Notes: generated from the letters alone by a model not told the origin. A DNA stretch of 64,000 bases from Nocardia acidivorans NBRC 108247 (GCF_001625085.1 NZ_BDAW01000036.1:1-64000), one strand, 5' to 3'; numbered from the stretch's first letter, positions 34,098-42,015 are shown. Numbers and translations: made by a program.

Positions 34098-35438
34098 ATG
34101 CGACCACAGACCGACGCGCAGCCCGAGACCACCGGCGGGCATCCGTACGACTACTACTATCGGCCCGGAATGCCCTTGCGCCCGCCGCCGCCCCGCGCGG
34201 TGGCCTCCGAACTCTGGTACGAACCGCGCAAGGCCATGCTGTCCCCGTGGATGGCGGTGCGCCGGGAACCCCGGGACACCCCCCGCACCCGATTGATGGC
34301 CGATCACCTGTGGCAGGGCGATGAGCCCATGGACGAAGTGATCGCGGCCTTTCGCGGGCTCGGCACCGCCGGTGGTCGCCGGATGCTGAACCGGGCGCTG
34401 GAACACGGTATCGACAGTGTCGAGGATCCGCCGATCGAACTGGTGAATCTCTTTGCGCGCATTGATAATCCGCCGGACTGGTACGACCCCGACCTGTGGG
34501 AGTACGGACGCCGGCTCTGGATCAATGTCTCCACCGCCGGGAAGATGGCCATGGGCGTGCAGGATTTCATGGGCACCTTCGTCGGCGCGGAAGTCGCCTC
34601 CGCGGTGGGGGAGACCGGGCGCTTCGTCAAAGACCCGTACCGCCGCAATCTCGAATCCGCCGTCTGGTTCGGCAGTGTCACCGCACCCGCAGCGCTGGAG
34701 CGGCGCTCACCGATCCTGCACGACACCGTCCGGGTGCGGCTCATGCACGCCCAGGTGCGCGCCATGCTGCGCCGGCGCTGGGGTGACGAGCATTTCGCCC
34801 GGCACGGGAATCCGATCTCCAATGCCACCACCATGGGGGCCGCCGTCACCTTCGGGCTGACTCCGATCTGTTTCGATCACGTGCACGGAAGACGCTGTAC
34901 CGCAGCGCAACTCGATGCGGTGATGCACTACTGGGCCTATATCGCCCACTGTTTCGGAGTCGCCGACGAGCTGATTCCGCGCTCGGCCGCCGAGGGGATG
35001 GAGATGGTCGACTATATGGTCGCCACCGCGGGAGTCGCACCGGAGCGGACCGCGGGTATGGCCGGTGCGGCCACCCGCGCCTTCGCCGACCGATCCCCGC
35101 TGGGGCGGGCGCGGATCGCCGCCACCGCACCGGTAGTGGGCGCGGTCGCGTTTTACAGCAGCGCACCGCTCGTTCGAACCCTGTTGGCGGACACCCCACT
35201 TCGCGATGTTCCCGTCGAACCGTGGTCCACCGCGACGGCGCTGGTCAGCACGGCGTCGGTACGCCTGCGGGCGCTCGACGACCGCCTGCCGGGTGCGCGC
35301 GGTCGCATGGTGCGGCGCACCGCGCGGTCGGATCCGTTCTGGAATCGCAATATCAAATTGGCGCGATTCCTGGCCGCCCGCGTGGGAATCCGCGGCACGC
35401 CATTCGATCATCACGATGGGTCGGCTTGCCCGATGTGA
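34098..35438 (+). CDS. DUF2236 / MpaB-family oxygenase-like protein (second copy)
   Basis: 446 residues, divergent in sequence from the preceding copy and longer. Central blocks are LWINVSTAGKMAMGVQDFMG, FGSVTAPAALERRSPILHDT, RLMHAQVRAMLRRRWGDEHF and MHYWAYIAHCFGVADELIPR. The ATG at 34098 is two bases after the previous stop with no ribosome site of its own, so translation is probably coupled. Both may act on the same pathway under the divergent TetR. Confidence 0.8.
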   Translation: MRPQTDAQPETTGGHPYDYYYRPGMPLRPPPPRAVASELWYEPRKAMLSPWMAVRREPRDTPRTRLMADHLWQGDEPMDEVIAAFRGLGTAGGRRMLNRALEHGIDSVEDPPIELVNLFARIDNPPDWYDPDLWEYGRRLWINVSTAGKMAMGVQDFMGTFVGAEVASAVGETGRFVKDPYRRNLESAVWFGSVTAPAALERRSPILHDTVRVRLMHAQVRAMLRRRWGDEHFARHGNPISNATTMGAAVTFGLTPICFDHVHGRRCTAAQLDAVMHYWAYIAHCFGVADELIPRSAAEGMEMVDYMVATAGVAPERTAGMAGAATRAFADRSPLGRARIAATAPVVGAVAFYSSAPLVRTLLADTPLRDVPVEPWSTATALVSTASVRLRALDDRLPGARGRMVRRTARSDPFWNRNIKLARFLAARVGIRGTPFDHHDGSACPM

Positions 35439-35439
35439 A

Positions 35440-35790
35440 TCAGGTGGATCCGCCCGCGATGGTCAGATAAACGATCATCAATGTGAAGAGAAACCACCCG
35501 GCACCTTGCCAAATAGGCCAGTTGCGCCCCGCCCGCCACTCCCGAAAGGTAATAACGAACGCGCCGATACCGCCGAACAGCAAAACCAGCGCGGGCCCCA
35601 GCCCCACCATCAGTTTCGAGGCGGTATCGCAGAGCACCACATCGGAGTTCGAACACTGCTGCCGCGATGCCGCCCACACCAGGGCCAACGCCGCGACAAT
35701 GGCGGTGAGTATCAGCACCACAACCACATAGCGGGCCGCCCGCCGAAAAGTCGGCGGGTTCCGCCATCGCTTCTCCACATCGTCAACCAT
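35440..35790 (-). CDS. small integral membrane protein of unknown function
   Basis: 116 residues with three membrane segments (about 20-42, 62-85 and 95-112) and a Cys pair in an outer loop (RQQCSNSDVVLCDT). No family recognised. Its stop lies two bases from the end of the convergent oxygenase gene. Confidence 0.6.
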   Translation of the reverse strand: MVDDVEKRWRNPPTFRRAARYVVVVLILTAIVAALALVWAASRQQCSNSDVVLCDTASKLMVGLGPALVLLFGGIGAFVITFREWRAGRNWPIWQGAGWFLFTLMIVYLTIAGGST

Positions 35791-35813
35791 CGCGCACCTC
35801 CTCGCCGACGCAA

Positions 35814-35838
35814 TTGCCCACCGCGGGCCGAGACAAAC
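35814..35838 (-). promoter_or_regulatory. weak SigF-like promoter
   Basis: On the minus strand GTTT (35838-35835), 15 bases, GGGCAA (35819-35814), ending 24 bases before the ATG of the small membrane gene. One base off GGGTA; the call is tentative. Confidence 0.3.
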
Positions 35839-35841
35839 AAT

Positions 35842-36499
35842 TCAGCGCGCGTCGGCGGCCAGACCCAGACCGAGTCCTATAAGGATCGCCGCGAGCGCCC
35901 GCTCGACCCGCTGCCGGATCTCGGTTCGCCGCAACCAGGCCCCGGCCCGATCGGCGGCGAGCACGACGCCCACACACCAGAGCGTATCGATGACGAGTTG
36001 GATGGCGGCCAGAATGATCACCGTCGGCAATACCGGGCCGTGGCTCGGCAGGAATTGCGGCAGGATGGTCAATCCGAATACCGCCGCCTTGGGATTGGCG
36101 GCAATGGAGATGAGCGAGGCGCGAAACGCGGCTGCGGGCGTCTTGCCACCCGGCAGGACCGAGGTCAGGGCCGCACCGAAGGCATCCTCGCCGGTGGAGC
36201 GCACCCCCCCGGGTACTGCGCCAGGCTTGGATCCCGAGCCAGATCAGCACGACCGCCCCGAGCAGGTGGATCCCCACACTCAATATCCGGTTGGCGACCA
36301 GCAGGGCGGACAGCCCGGCGCCGCCCGCCAGCGTCCAGCCGAACACCCCGATCTCGTTTCCGGCCACCGCCGCCAATCCGGCCCGGCGGCCGTCGCGGAC
36401 CGAGCGCTGGAGAAACAATGCCGTCGCCGGGCCCGGCAGCGCGGCCAGAATCAGACAGGCGAGAGTGAAGGCGGGGAGGACGTGAACCCAATGCGGCAT
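35842..36499 (-). pseudogene. LysE-family exporter with a one-base frameshift in a poly-G tract
   Basis: The N-terminal half (HVLPAFTLACLILAALPGPA, then LSVGIHLLGAVVLIWLGIQA) and the C-terminal half (FRASLISIAANPKAAVFGLT, LPQFLPSHGPVLPTVIILAA) are both clear LysE/RhtB exporter sequence but lie in different frames. The switch is at seven consecutive G (plus-strand C at 36204-36210); with six G the frame would read AWRSTRGVRSTGEDAFG straight through. It may be a true null allele, a phase-variable tract or a sequencing error. The ATG at 36499 overlaps the stop of the upstream SDR (TGATG). Confidence 0.75.
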
Positions 36500-37278
36500 C
36501 ACGCGATGCTGGCATGCGATTCGGTCCGCCGCCAGCGGTTTTCCACCTGGTGTGCGGCGGCGAAGTCCGCCCCGCCCACGTGGATCGTATGGCCGGGCTC
36601 GGCGGTGACCGTGGTCGCGTCGGCCACGGCGGTGGCGAACTCCTCGACGGTCGGCAGCTGCCCGTGTGCGCGGCGGCCGGTCACCGCCTCGGGATCGCGG
36701 CGTTCGAGCAGTCGGACGATAATGGTGCCGTCGATCATGTCTCCGGACACGACGGTGAAATCGATTCCGGATGAGGTGAATTCGGGGATCATGGCGCGCA
36801 GTGCGTCCTCGCCCGCGCGCTTGCTCGCGGCGATGGGCTCATAGCCCGCGGGGACCGGGCGGGTACGGGAGAAGTGCGCCTGATGGCTGGTGACGAAGAC
36901 GATCCGGCCACCGGGTGGCAGGTGGGGTACGGCCAATCGGGCCAGGCGAGTTTGGGCATCGCGGTTGAGTCGCATGGCGTAATCGGGCGCGGCATCGCGC
37001 TCCAGGCCGCCGGAGGCGTTGAGGATCAGCACGTCCAAGCGGCCGAAATCGGCGATGACGGCGGCCATCAAACCCGCCGCGCTGTCCGGATCGGCGATAT
37101 CCGCACCCGCGACCGATGCGCTGCCCCCGGCCGCCACGATCTGCGCGGCAATGGTCTCGGCGCGTTTGCGCTTCTCGCGGTAGTTGACGATCACATGATC
37201 GCCGCGCTGTCCGAGCACCCGGGCGGTTTCCGCGCCGATGCCGCGAGACGCGCCGGTGATCAACACAATTCGTTTCAT
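36499..37278 (-). CDS. short-chain dehydrogenase/reductase
   Basis: 259 residues, classical SDR: LITGASRGIGAETARVLGQR, NYREKRKRAE as the NADP-type second strand, LNASGG, and the YEPIAASKRAG active-site segment in which the Tyr and Lys are spaced YxxxxxxK, less standard than YxxxK. Substrate unknown. GGAGTGG lies before ATG 37278. It heads the two-gene unit with lysE and is divergent from the HxlR gene. Confidence 0.82.
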   Translation of the reverse strand: MKRIVLITGASRGIGAETARVLGQRGDHVIVNYREKRKRAETIAAQIVAAGGSASVAGADIADPDSAAGLMAAVIADFGRLDVLILNASGGLERDAAPDYAMRLNRDAQTRLARLAVPHLPPGGRIVFVTSHQAHFSRTRPVPAGYEPIAASKRAGEDALRAMIPEFTSSGIDFTVVSGDMIDGTIIVRLLERRDPEAVTGRRAHGQLPTVEEFATAVADATTVTAEPGHTIHVGGADFAAAHQVENRWRRTESHASIA

Positions 37279-37310
37279 ATCCACTCCTCCGGCCCCGACC
37301 GACGCTTCTA

Positions 37311-37338
37311 ATTCAGAACCAATATGGTAGTTCTGAAT
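37311..37338. promoter_or_regulatory. perfect inverted repeat overlapping the hxlR-type start codon
   Basis: ATTCAGAAC (37311-37319) and GTTCTGAAT (37330-37338) are perfect 9-base arms with a 10-base spacer. The right arm runs into the ATG at 37337, and the left arm is 33 bases before the divergent SDR start. This is the expected position for an autoregulating HxlR protein. Confidence 0.7.
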
Positions 37339-37663
37339 GAGAAGCGCAAGCCGACCCCCCGACCCGCACCTGGCCGCCATGGAACTGCTCGGTCAGCGCT
37401 GGATGCTGCGCGTGATCTGGGAGCTCGAACCCGGTCCGCTCGGATTCCTCGCGCTGCGCCGCCGCATGGGCAACTGCTCGTCGAGCATGCTCTCGGTGCG
37501 CATGCAGCGCCTACAGGAGACCGGTGTGGTGCTGAAGAAGTCGGATAAGTCGTATGAATTGACCACCGCCGGACGGGAACTGGCGGTGGCTCTGAAACCG
37601 TTGTGGCAGTGGTCGGATCGCTGGGGCCAGAACCTCGAGCGCGCCGTCGACGACAACGGATAG
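37337..37663 (+). CDS. HxlR family winged-helix regulator
   Basis: 108 residues. HLAAMELLGQRWMLRVIWEL, then LGFLALRRRMGNCSSSMLSV and RMQRLQETGVVLKK form the HxlR winged helix. A Cys (in GNCSSS) lies at the start of the recognition helix; some HxlR proteins sense electrophiles or oxidants through Cys. It probably controls the divergent SDR-lysE unit. The start codon lies inside the putative operator, so the message is leaderless or starts just upstream. Confidence 0.85.
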   Translation: MRSASRPPDPHLAAMELLGQRWMLRVIWELEPGPLGFLALRRRMGNCSSSMLSVRMQRLQETGVVLKKSDKSYELTTAGRELAVALKPLWQWSDRWGQNLERAVDDNG

Positions 37664-37766
37664 GGATTTCCCGCTATCCCGTCGTCACGATCTCGGATCT
37701 TGTGCAGTTGTCCGACTGAACACATACACTGTCTGGGACGTGAATCAGATGTGGAGAGGTGACACG

Positions 37767-38543
37767 ATGGGAGACCGGACGGTCGTCGCTGACGTCGCCG
37801 ACGAATTGGCGCGCCGCGTGGCATCGGGACAGTACGCACCCGGTGGGCTCATGCCGTCCGTTCGACAGGTGGCAGACGAGTTCGATCTGAATCGTGCGAC
37901 GGCGCAGCTGATTCTGGGACGGCTCGAGTCGTATGGATTCGTGGATGCGCACCGCGGCAAGGGATTTGTGATCCGCGATGTGCGCGCCGCGGGCGGGGTG
38001 GATGTGTACCGGCGACTGTTTCGGCTCTCCATGCCCGAGCCCGAGGTGGCCGCGGAGATGTTCGGCAATATCGTCGAGGAGGAGCGCGGTATCGCCCTGG
38101 AGGCGTTGCTGGCCTACACCGCCAGCGACCGCACGGTCGATCCGATCGATCTCAAGGCCGATATCGACGAGCTGGAAACCCTTGCGCGCGGGACGGATCC
38201 GGATCCGCACCGCATGCTGCGCATCGAGTTGAACCTGCTGCGCCGGCTGCTCACCGCGCTCGGGCACGGTATGCAGCGCGCGGTGCTCAACTCCATCGGC
38301 GAGATGATTCTCGAAGTGCCCGAGGCGGTCGACGCCTACTTCGCGGTCTCCCCGGATCTGCATGTGCTGGTCTGGCGCGCACTGGTCGCGGTGTGGGATT
38401 CCGAGGGCGGGCCGAGCGCGGCGCAGCTCGCGCTGTTCGAGGATCTCTTCGGGCTCTACCACCAGAAGGTGGTGGCGCGCTTCGAGGAATTGGTCGGCAC
38501 CGCCGACGAGGCGCGGGAGCCGGTGCACGCGGCCACCGCGTAA
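37767..38543 (+). CDS. GntR family transcriptional regulator, FadR-like
   Basis: 258 residues. The winged helix covers about 1-75 (LARRVASGQYAPGGLMPSVR, then QVADEFDLNRATAQLILGRL and GKGFVIRD). The C-terminal two thirds is all-helical as in FadR-type members. Related actinobacterial proteins sense fatty acyl ligands, but the ligand here is not known. ATG 37767 has GGAGAGG nine bases before; ATG 37749 is an alternative. Confidence 0.82.
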   Translation: MGDRTVVADVADELARRVASGQYAPGGLMPSVRQVADEFDLNRATAQLILGRLESYGFVDAHRGKGFVIRDVRAAGGVDVYRRLFRLSMPEPEVAAEMFGNIVEEERGIALEALLAYTASDRTVDPIDLKADIDELETLARGTDPDPHRMLRIELNLLRRLLTALGHGMQRAVLNSIGEMILEVPEAVDAYFAVSPDLHVLVWRALVAVWDSEGGPSAAQLALFEDLFGLYHQKVVARFEELVGTADEAREPVHAATA

Positions 38544-38556
38544 TTCGCCCGTTTTC

Positions 38557-38606
38557 ACGCCGCCGGGCCGGTCTTGTCTGAGACGACAGGACCGGCCCGG
38601 CGGCGT
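38557..38606. terminator. bidirectional terminator hairpin
   Basis: Perfect 17-base arms (38557-38573 and 38590-38606) with T runs outside on both sides (TTTT at 38552-38555 and 38612-38616). It separates the convergent GntR gene and the 38.6 kb membrane gene. Confidence 0.8.
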
Positions 38607-38628
38607 TCTCGCTTTTACCCGGCCTGCG

Positions 38629-38988
38629 TCAGGTGCCGATGACGGCATTCATGATTGTGCCTGCGCTGGTGGCGATTACACCGCCGACCAGGGCTCCGGC
38701 GATCTGCTTCGGTGCGGTGAGCGCGCCACCGCTCCATTTCTCCCAGGCGAAGCGGCCGCCGGCGTAGATGATGGCGAGCAGTCCGGATAGCAGCACGAAC
38801 CAGGTGAAGTACCGGACCAGCTTCAACAGCTTGTCCGCCACCGGCGGCGTTTCCGGTGTGGGATTGAATATTTGGGCGAGAACGTCTTGGCCCAGCAGAT
38901 CGTGGGCGGCAGTCAGAATCATCTCGGCGCTCTTCCACGTGACGGCGGTTTCCTCTACGGAGTACCCGCCGGACGGTGTTTTGCGCAA
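38629..38988 (-). CDS. two-helix membrane protein of unknown function
   Basis: 119 residues. A soluble N-terminal 55 residues is followed by two membrane segments (about 57-77 and 93-115; FTWFVLLSGLLAIIYAGGRF and IAGALVGGVIATSAGTIMNA). The layout recalls small conjugation or secretion pilin-like proteins, but nothing decisive is visible. It follows the 58-residue gene by 25 bases and shares its promoter. Confidence 0.6.
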   Translation of the reverse strand: MRKTPSGGYSVEETAVTWKSAEMILTAAHDLLGQDVLAQIFNPTPETPPVADKLLKLVRYFTWFVLLSGLLAIIYAGGRFAWEKWSGGALTAPKQIAGALVGGVIATSAGTIMNAVIGT

Positions 38989-39013
38989 GGACCCGATTGC
39001 CGCGCAAGCGGTT

Positions 39014-39190
39014 TCAGTCGACGTCGTTGTCCGCGGAGAGATACGCGATGGCCGCTAGATACTGTCGGCACGCGAAGTGCTGATCGTGCGCACGCAGAAT
39101 GGTGCGGGCCCGGCGGTAATTCAAACCGCGCGGTTCTATTTCGCAGTCGTCACCGGAGAGATCGGTGCTGTGGGCGAGCATCTGTGTCAT
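39014..39190 (-). CDS. small accessory-locus protein of unknown function
   Basis: 58 residues, MTQMLAHSTDLSGDDCEIEP at the front and RARTILRAHDQHFACRQYLA near the end. The type recurs beside XRE/DUF397 genes in Nocardia as far as I recall; no function is known. GAGG is six bases before the ATG at 39190. The promoter is 35 bases upstream and has the same form as the one at 41.5 kb. Confidence 0.6.
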   Translation of the reverse strand: MTQMLAHSTDLSGDDCEIEPRGLNYRRARTILRAHDQHFACRQYLAAIAYLSADNDVD

Positions 39191-39224
39191 GGGATGCCTC
39201 TGGCCGAGGGGAATTGGTGCACCG

Positions 39225-39263
39225 AGTGTATGAGGCTGCAAGTCGCAGATGCAAGTACATCTG
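39225..39263 (-). promoter_or_regulatory. promoter with palindrome across the -35 box (copy 1)
   Basis: Minus strand: -35 TTGCAT (39254-39249), 18-base spacer, -10 TACACT (39230-39225). The palindrome CAGATG-CAAGTA-CATCTG (39246-39263, read on the plus strand) covers the -35 box, so a bound protein would block it. The 22 bases around it recur at 41499-41518. Confidence 0.7.
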
Positions 39264-39266
39264 TAC

Positions 39267-39788
39267 GTTCGACGACACGTGTCGAATGTAGTTGGTCCGG
39301 TTCGGTGTCATTGGGGCGTATGGGATTTCGCGCCTTGCGCCACAGTGACGAAATGTCCGGAATGCTGAAGCTCCCTCCGAATCACCCTGCCACATTCGGG
39401 GCGGTCGGTCGAATCGGCTCGGCAACCGTTTGCCATTCGGCCCGTCAGGGCCTCGGTCGGCATTTCGCGATGGCCCGCTTTGCGTGACTCGAGGGCCGGC
39501 CGGGTTGTTCGCCAGATATTGCCCTGCTCGACTCTGAAGTAGTCACGTCCCCGAACTGGCCAGACCGTCTGGTGTGAAATGTCTTAATTTCTTCACAACT
39601 TCGCATCGCCACGCCGGGCTTCAAGATCAAAGCTGTTGTGTTGCAAAGGATGTGCCCGAATCGAGGGATCGATAGCGGGCTACTCGCGTGCTATCGTTCA
39701 TGTTGCGGTTGCAACTGTAAGAACATTTGACCGAACATCTGCAAGTACTGGGACACCACCCGAGGGTGGTACTGGCAAGGAGTCTGAA
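39267..39788 (+). other. gene-free stretch upstream of the DUF397 gene
   Basis: No convincing gene on either strand. It contains an inverted repeat GATAGC (39671-39676)/GCTATC (39690-39695), a GTTGC-GGTT-GCAAC repeat (39702-39715) and AAGGAG before the DUF397 start, so its right end is the promoter of the DUF397/XRE pair. The rest shows no feature I can name. Confidence 0.5.
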
Positions 39789-40025
39789 ATGATGGACAAC
39801 CCGGCAACCCGTATCGACATCGACGGCACCCAACTCGCTTGGCGCAAGAGCACTTTCAGCAACCCGAGCGGTAACTGCGTGGAACTCGCGAAACTGGCGA
39901 ACGGCGAGGTGGCCATGCGGAACTCTCGTGACCCGGAAGGATCGGTACTGGTCTACACCCGCCCGGAGATCGAATGCTTCCTGTTGGGCGCCAAGAGTGG
40001 AGAGTTCGACGATCTCGCTCTCTGA
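39789..40025 (+). CDS. DUF397 protein
   Basis: 78 residues. LAWRKSTFSNPSGNCVELAK, GEVAMRNSRDPEGSVLVYTR is the DUF397 pattern. In Streptomyces, DUF397 proteins pair with XRE/DUF5753 regulators in WhiJ/AbaA-like loci and in the Scr1-Scr2 pair described as toxin-antitoxin-like. Here the order is DUF397 first, XRE 92 bases later, same strand. ATG 39789 follows AAGGAG. Confidence 0.9.
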   Translation: MMDNPATRIDIDGTQLAWRKSTFSNPSGNCVELAKLANGEVAMRNSRDPEGSVLVYTRPEIECFLLGAKSGEFDDLAL

Positions 40026-40061
40026 GCGGTAGCATTGGCAACTGGCGCGGTGGTACGCGAC

Positions 40062-40079
40062 GTTGCGGTTGCGGTTGCG
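40062..40079 (+). repeat. three tandem GTTGCG hexamers before the XRE gene
   Basis: GTTGCG repeats at 40062, 40068 and 40074. A related pair, GTTGCGGTTGCA, lies before the DUF397 gene at 39702-39713. The sharing suggests a binding site for a common regulator, perhaps the XRE protein. Confidence 0.5.
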
Positions 40080-40117
40080 GCCCACTGCCGGCAAATCCGA
40101 GCATCGGAGTGGACCCC

Positions 40118-41005
40118 ATGATCGCAGAACCCGTTCCTCACGGTCGGGCGAATTCCGCTGTCGTAGACCGTGGTCCGACCGCATTGCGTATTGCAGTGGG
40201 CGGGCAGCTACGAAAGTTGAGGGAAGAGAACGGCATTACCCGGGAAGCCGCCGGTGAACACATCCGCGGCTCCCATGCCAAGATCAGTCGCCTGGAACTC
40301 GGGCGAACCGGATTCAAGGAGCGCGATATCCGGGATCTGTTGACCCTTTACAAGGTTGACGATCCCGGAGAGCGTGAGCAGTTCCTGGATCTGGTCCGGA
40401 AGGCCAATGAGCCCGGTTGGTGGCATCGCTACAGCGATCTGCTCCCGCAGTGGTTCGAGACCTATCTCGGCCTGGAGTACGCGGCCAAGTCCATCAGGAC
40501 CTATGAGGGCCAACTGGTTCCGGGCCTGCTGCAGACCCCCGATTACGCCCGCTCGATCGTCGCACTCGGCCATGACGAGGACGGCGAGCGGCGCGTATCG
40601 CTGCGTCGAACCCGTCAGGAGCTACTCACGCGTCCGAGTGCGCCGAGCTTCTGGGCGGTGCTGGACGAGGCGGTGCTGCATCGCCCGGTGGGCGGCGCGG
40701 CCGTGCTGCGCGATCAGATCCTGCAGTTGATCGAATTGTCGAAGCTGCCCAATGTCACCATTCAGGTGCTGCCCTACACGGCGGGTGGGCATGCGGCCGC
40801 GGGGAGTTCGTTCACCATGCTGCGCTTCGCGGAGAATGAGCTGCCCGATATCGTCTATCTGGAGCAGCTGACGAGCGCGCTGTACCTGGATCGTCGCCAG
40901 GATTTGGAGCTGTACCGCCAGGTCATGGATCAGTTGAGTGTGCAGGCGGAGCCGCCGGAACGGTCCCGCAAACTCCTGGCGGAGGTTGCCGAGTCACTCG
41001 TCTGA
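40118..41005 (+). CDS. XRE family regulator with DUF5753 domain
   Basis: 295 residues. The helix-turn-helix (about 27-85) includes VGGQLRKLREENGITREAAG and HIRGSHAKISRLELGRTGF. The DUF5753 domain follows: WFETYLGLEYAAKSIRTYEG, QLVPGLLQTPDYARSIVALG and LPNVTIQVLPYTAGGHAAAG. Such proteins work with DUF397 partners in development, antibiotic production or TA-like control. ATG 40118 has GGAG eight bases before; GTG 40109 is an alternative. Confidence 0.92.
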   Translation: MIAEPVPHGRANSAVVDRGPTALRIAVGGQLRKLREENGITREAAGEHIRGSHAKISRLELGRTGFKERDIRDLLTLYKVDDPGEREQFLDLVRKANEPGWWHRYSDLLPQWFETYLGLEYAAKSIRTYEGQLVPGLLQTPDYARSIVALGHDEDGERRVSLRRTRQELLTRPSAPSFWAVLDEAVLHRPVGGAAVLRDQILQLIELSKLPNVTIQVLPYTAGGHAAAGSSFTMLRFAENELPDIVYLEQLTSALYLDRRQDLELYRQVMDQLSVQAEPPERSRKLLAEVAESLV

Positions 41006-41125
41006 CAGTTCGAACTACCGTGTGACAGAAGAGCGATCACCGGTTCGACTTCGTGACACACAGGCTGTGGGGCCCCATACGGGGCCCCTATCAGCGTGGG
41101 TCGGGCAGAAAACTATTGCGCTGAT

Positions 41126-41374
41126 CTATTGCCTGATAAAGCTGGAAGCGATTCGCCAGAACGCTTCGGGCTGCATCATGTGCAGATCCCAGTCGTTCAC
41201 CATCGCGTGCGCGGTGGTGACTATTCGCTCGATATCAAAATCATACCGAGTGGCCGCTCCAGTCGATTCGACCTGATGAATGACGAAAGCGGTTGCCGTC
41301 TCATGCGAGCATGATTGCTCGGGCTGGGTTCTTTCGGCAAACCCGAGTCGGCTGAGGTTGATTGGCTGATTCAT
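41126..41374 (-). CDS. small accessory-locus protein of unknown function
   Basis: 82 residues. The conserved-looking C-terminus FDIERIVTTAHAMVNDWDLH, MMQPEAFWRIASSFIRQ suggests a compact helical protein; I know the pattern only from hypothetical Nocardia-type proteins. It is transcribed toward the XRE gene (convergent) from a promoter with the same palindrome and spacing as that of the 39.0 kb gene. The leader of about 100 bases is long. Confidence 0.55.
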   Translation of the reverse strand: MNQPINLSRLGFAERTQPEQSCSHETATAFVIHQVESTGAATRYDFDIERIVTTAHAMVNDWDLHMMQPEAFWRIASSFIRQ

Positions 41375-41478
41375 TAGAACGCCCCTGATGCCAAGCCGAG
41401 GGTTAAACCTATGGCGCGGAATCGCCGGTGATCCACCGCTCGGCTCCCTGGTTGTCCCCTACGGTGCCTTGCATGTTG

Positions 41479-41518
41479 AGTCTATGACCGTGCTCCGCAC
41501 AGATGCAAGTACATCTGT
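41479..41518 (-). promoter_or_regulatory. promoter with palindrome across the -35 box (copy 2)
   Basis: Minus strand: -35 TTGCAT (41508-41503), 18-base spacer, -10 TAGACT (41484-41479). ACAGATG-CAAGTA-CATCTGT (41499-41518) has perfect seven-base arms and covers the -35 box. Centre and arms are identical to copy 1. Confidence 0.7.
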
Positions 41519-41578
41519 AACCTCGAATATGTAGGGCGAGCAGGCATTTGGGGATGCTGCGAGTTTGCGAGCCAACTT

Positions 41579-41827
41579 TTATGGCAGGCTCCGCCGACGT
41601 CCACTCGTATCGTTCGGACCGCCCCCACGCCGTTGTTCAGCGAGTTCGATGGATATACCGAACCACAGCAGTAGCGCGCTGGCCAGACCGCTCAGAATCG
41701 CCCAGCCCGAAAAACCGTATCCGGCGATCGTGATGGTGATCGCCACCGCGATGAGTCCGAGAGTGGCCAGGGGCAAACCGATGTCATTCCGGGCACTTTC
41801 GGCGGAATTCTCCGGCTCCGCGGCCAT
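41579..41827 (-). CDS. small two-helix membrane protein
   Basis: 82 residues from ATG 41827, which follows GGGAGGG. Two membrane segments (IGLPLATLGLIAVAITITIA and SGWAILSGLASALLLWFGIS) and a charged tail. No family recognised. Divergent from csbD. Confidence 0.55.
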   Translation of the reverse strand: MAAEPENSAESARNDIGLPLATLGLIAVAITITIAGYGFSGWAILSGLASALLLWFGISIELAEQRRGGGPNDTSGRRRSLP

Positions 41828-41947
41828 CGCCACACACCCTCCCGGATCGCAGATACACAACCGATATCGGCGGGGTACCCGCGCGGACCCGCCCCAATCA
41901 CCTCCGGCGGCGTGATGCTCCGCACGAGACATGTTGGCGCACGCGGC

Positions 41948-41972
41948 GTTTCGGCCCGGAAGGCACGGGTAT
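41948..41972 (+). promoter_or_regulatory. SigF-type promoter of csbD
   Basis: GTTT (41948-41951), 15 bases, GGGTAT (41967-41972), matching the mycobacterial SigF consensus and the usfX-sigF promoter of this window. The csbD start is 43 bases on. Confidence 0.75.
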
Positions 41973-42015
41973 CGCCGCTTTGTCAGGCAATACCGAGACT
42001 GTGGAGGTGAATCTC

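Noticed and set aside
39077..39487. Possible 136-codon gene on the plus strand in the accessory locus
   Set aside because: It overlaps the promoter and the 58-residue gene on the other strand, has no ribosome site and resembles no family.
41845..41900. GATT-N15-GGGTA on the minus strand before the small membrane gene at 41.8 kb
   Set aside because: The -35 part has GATT instead of GTTT; too weak beside the exact sites elsewhere.
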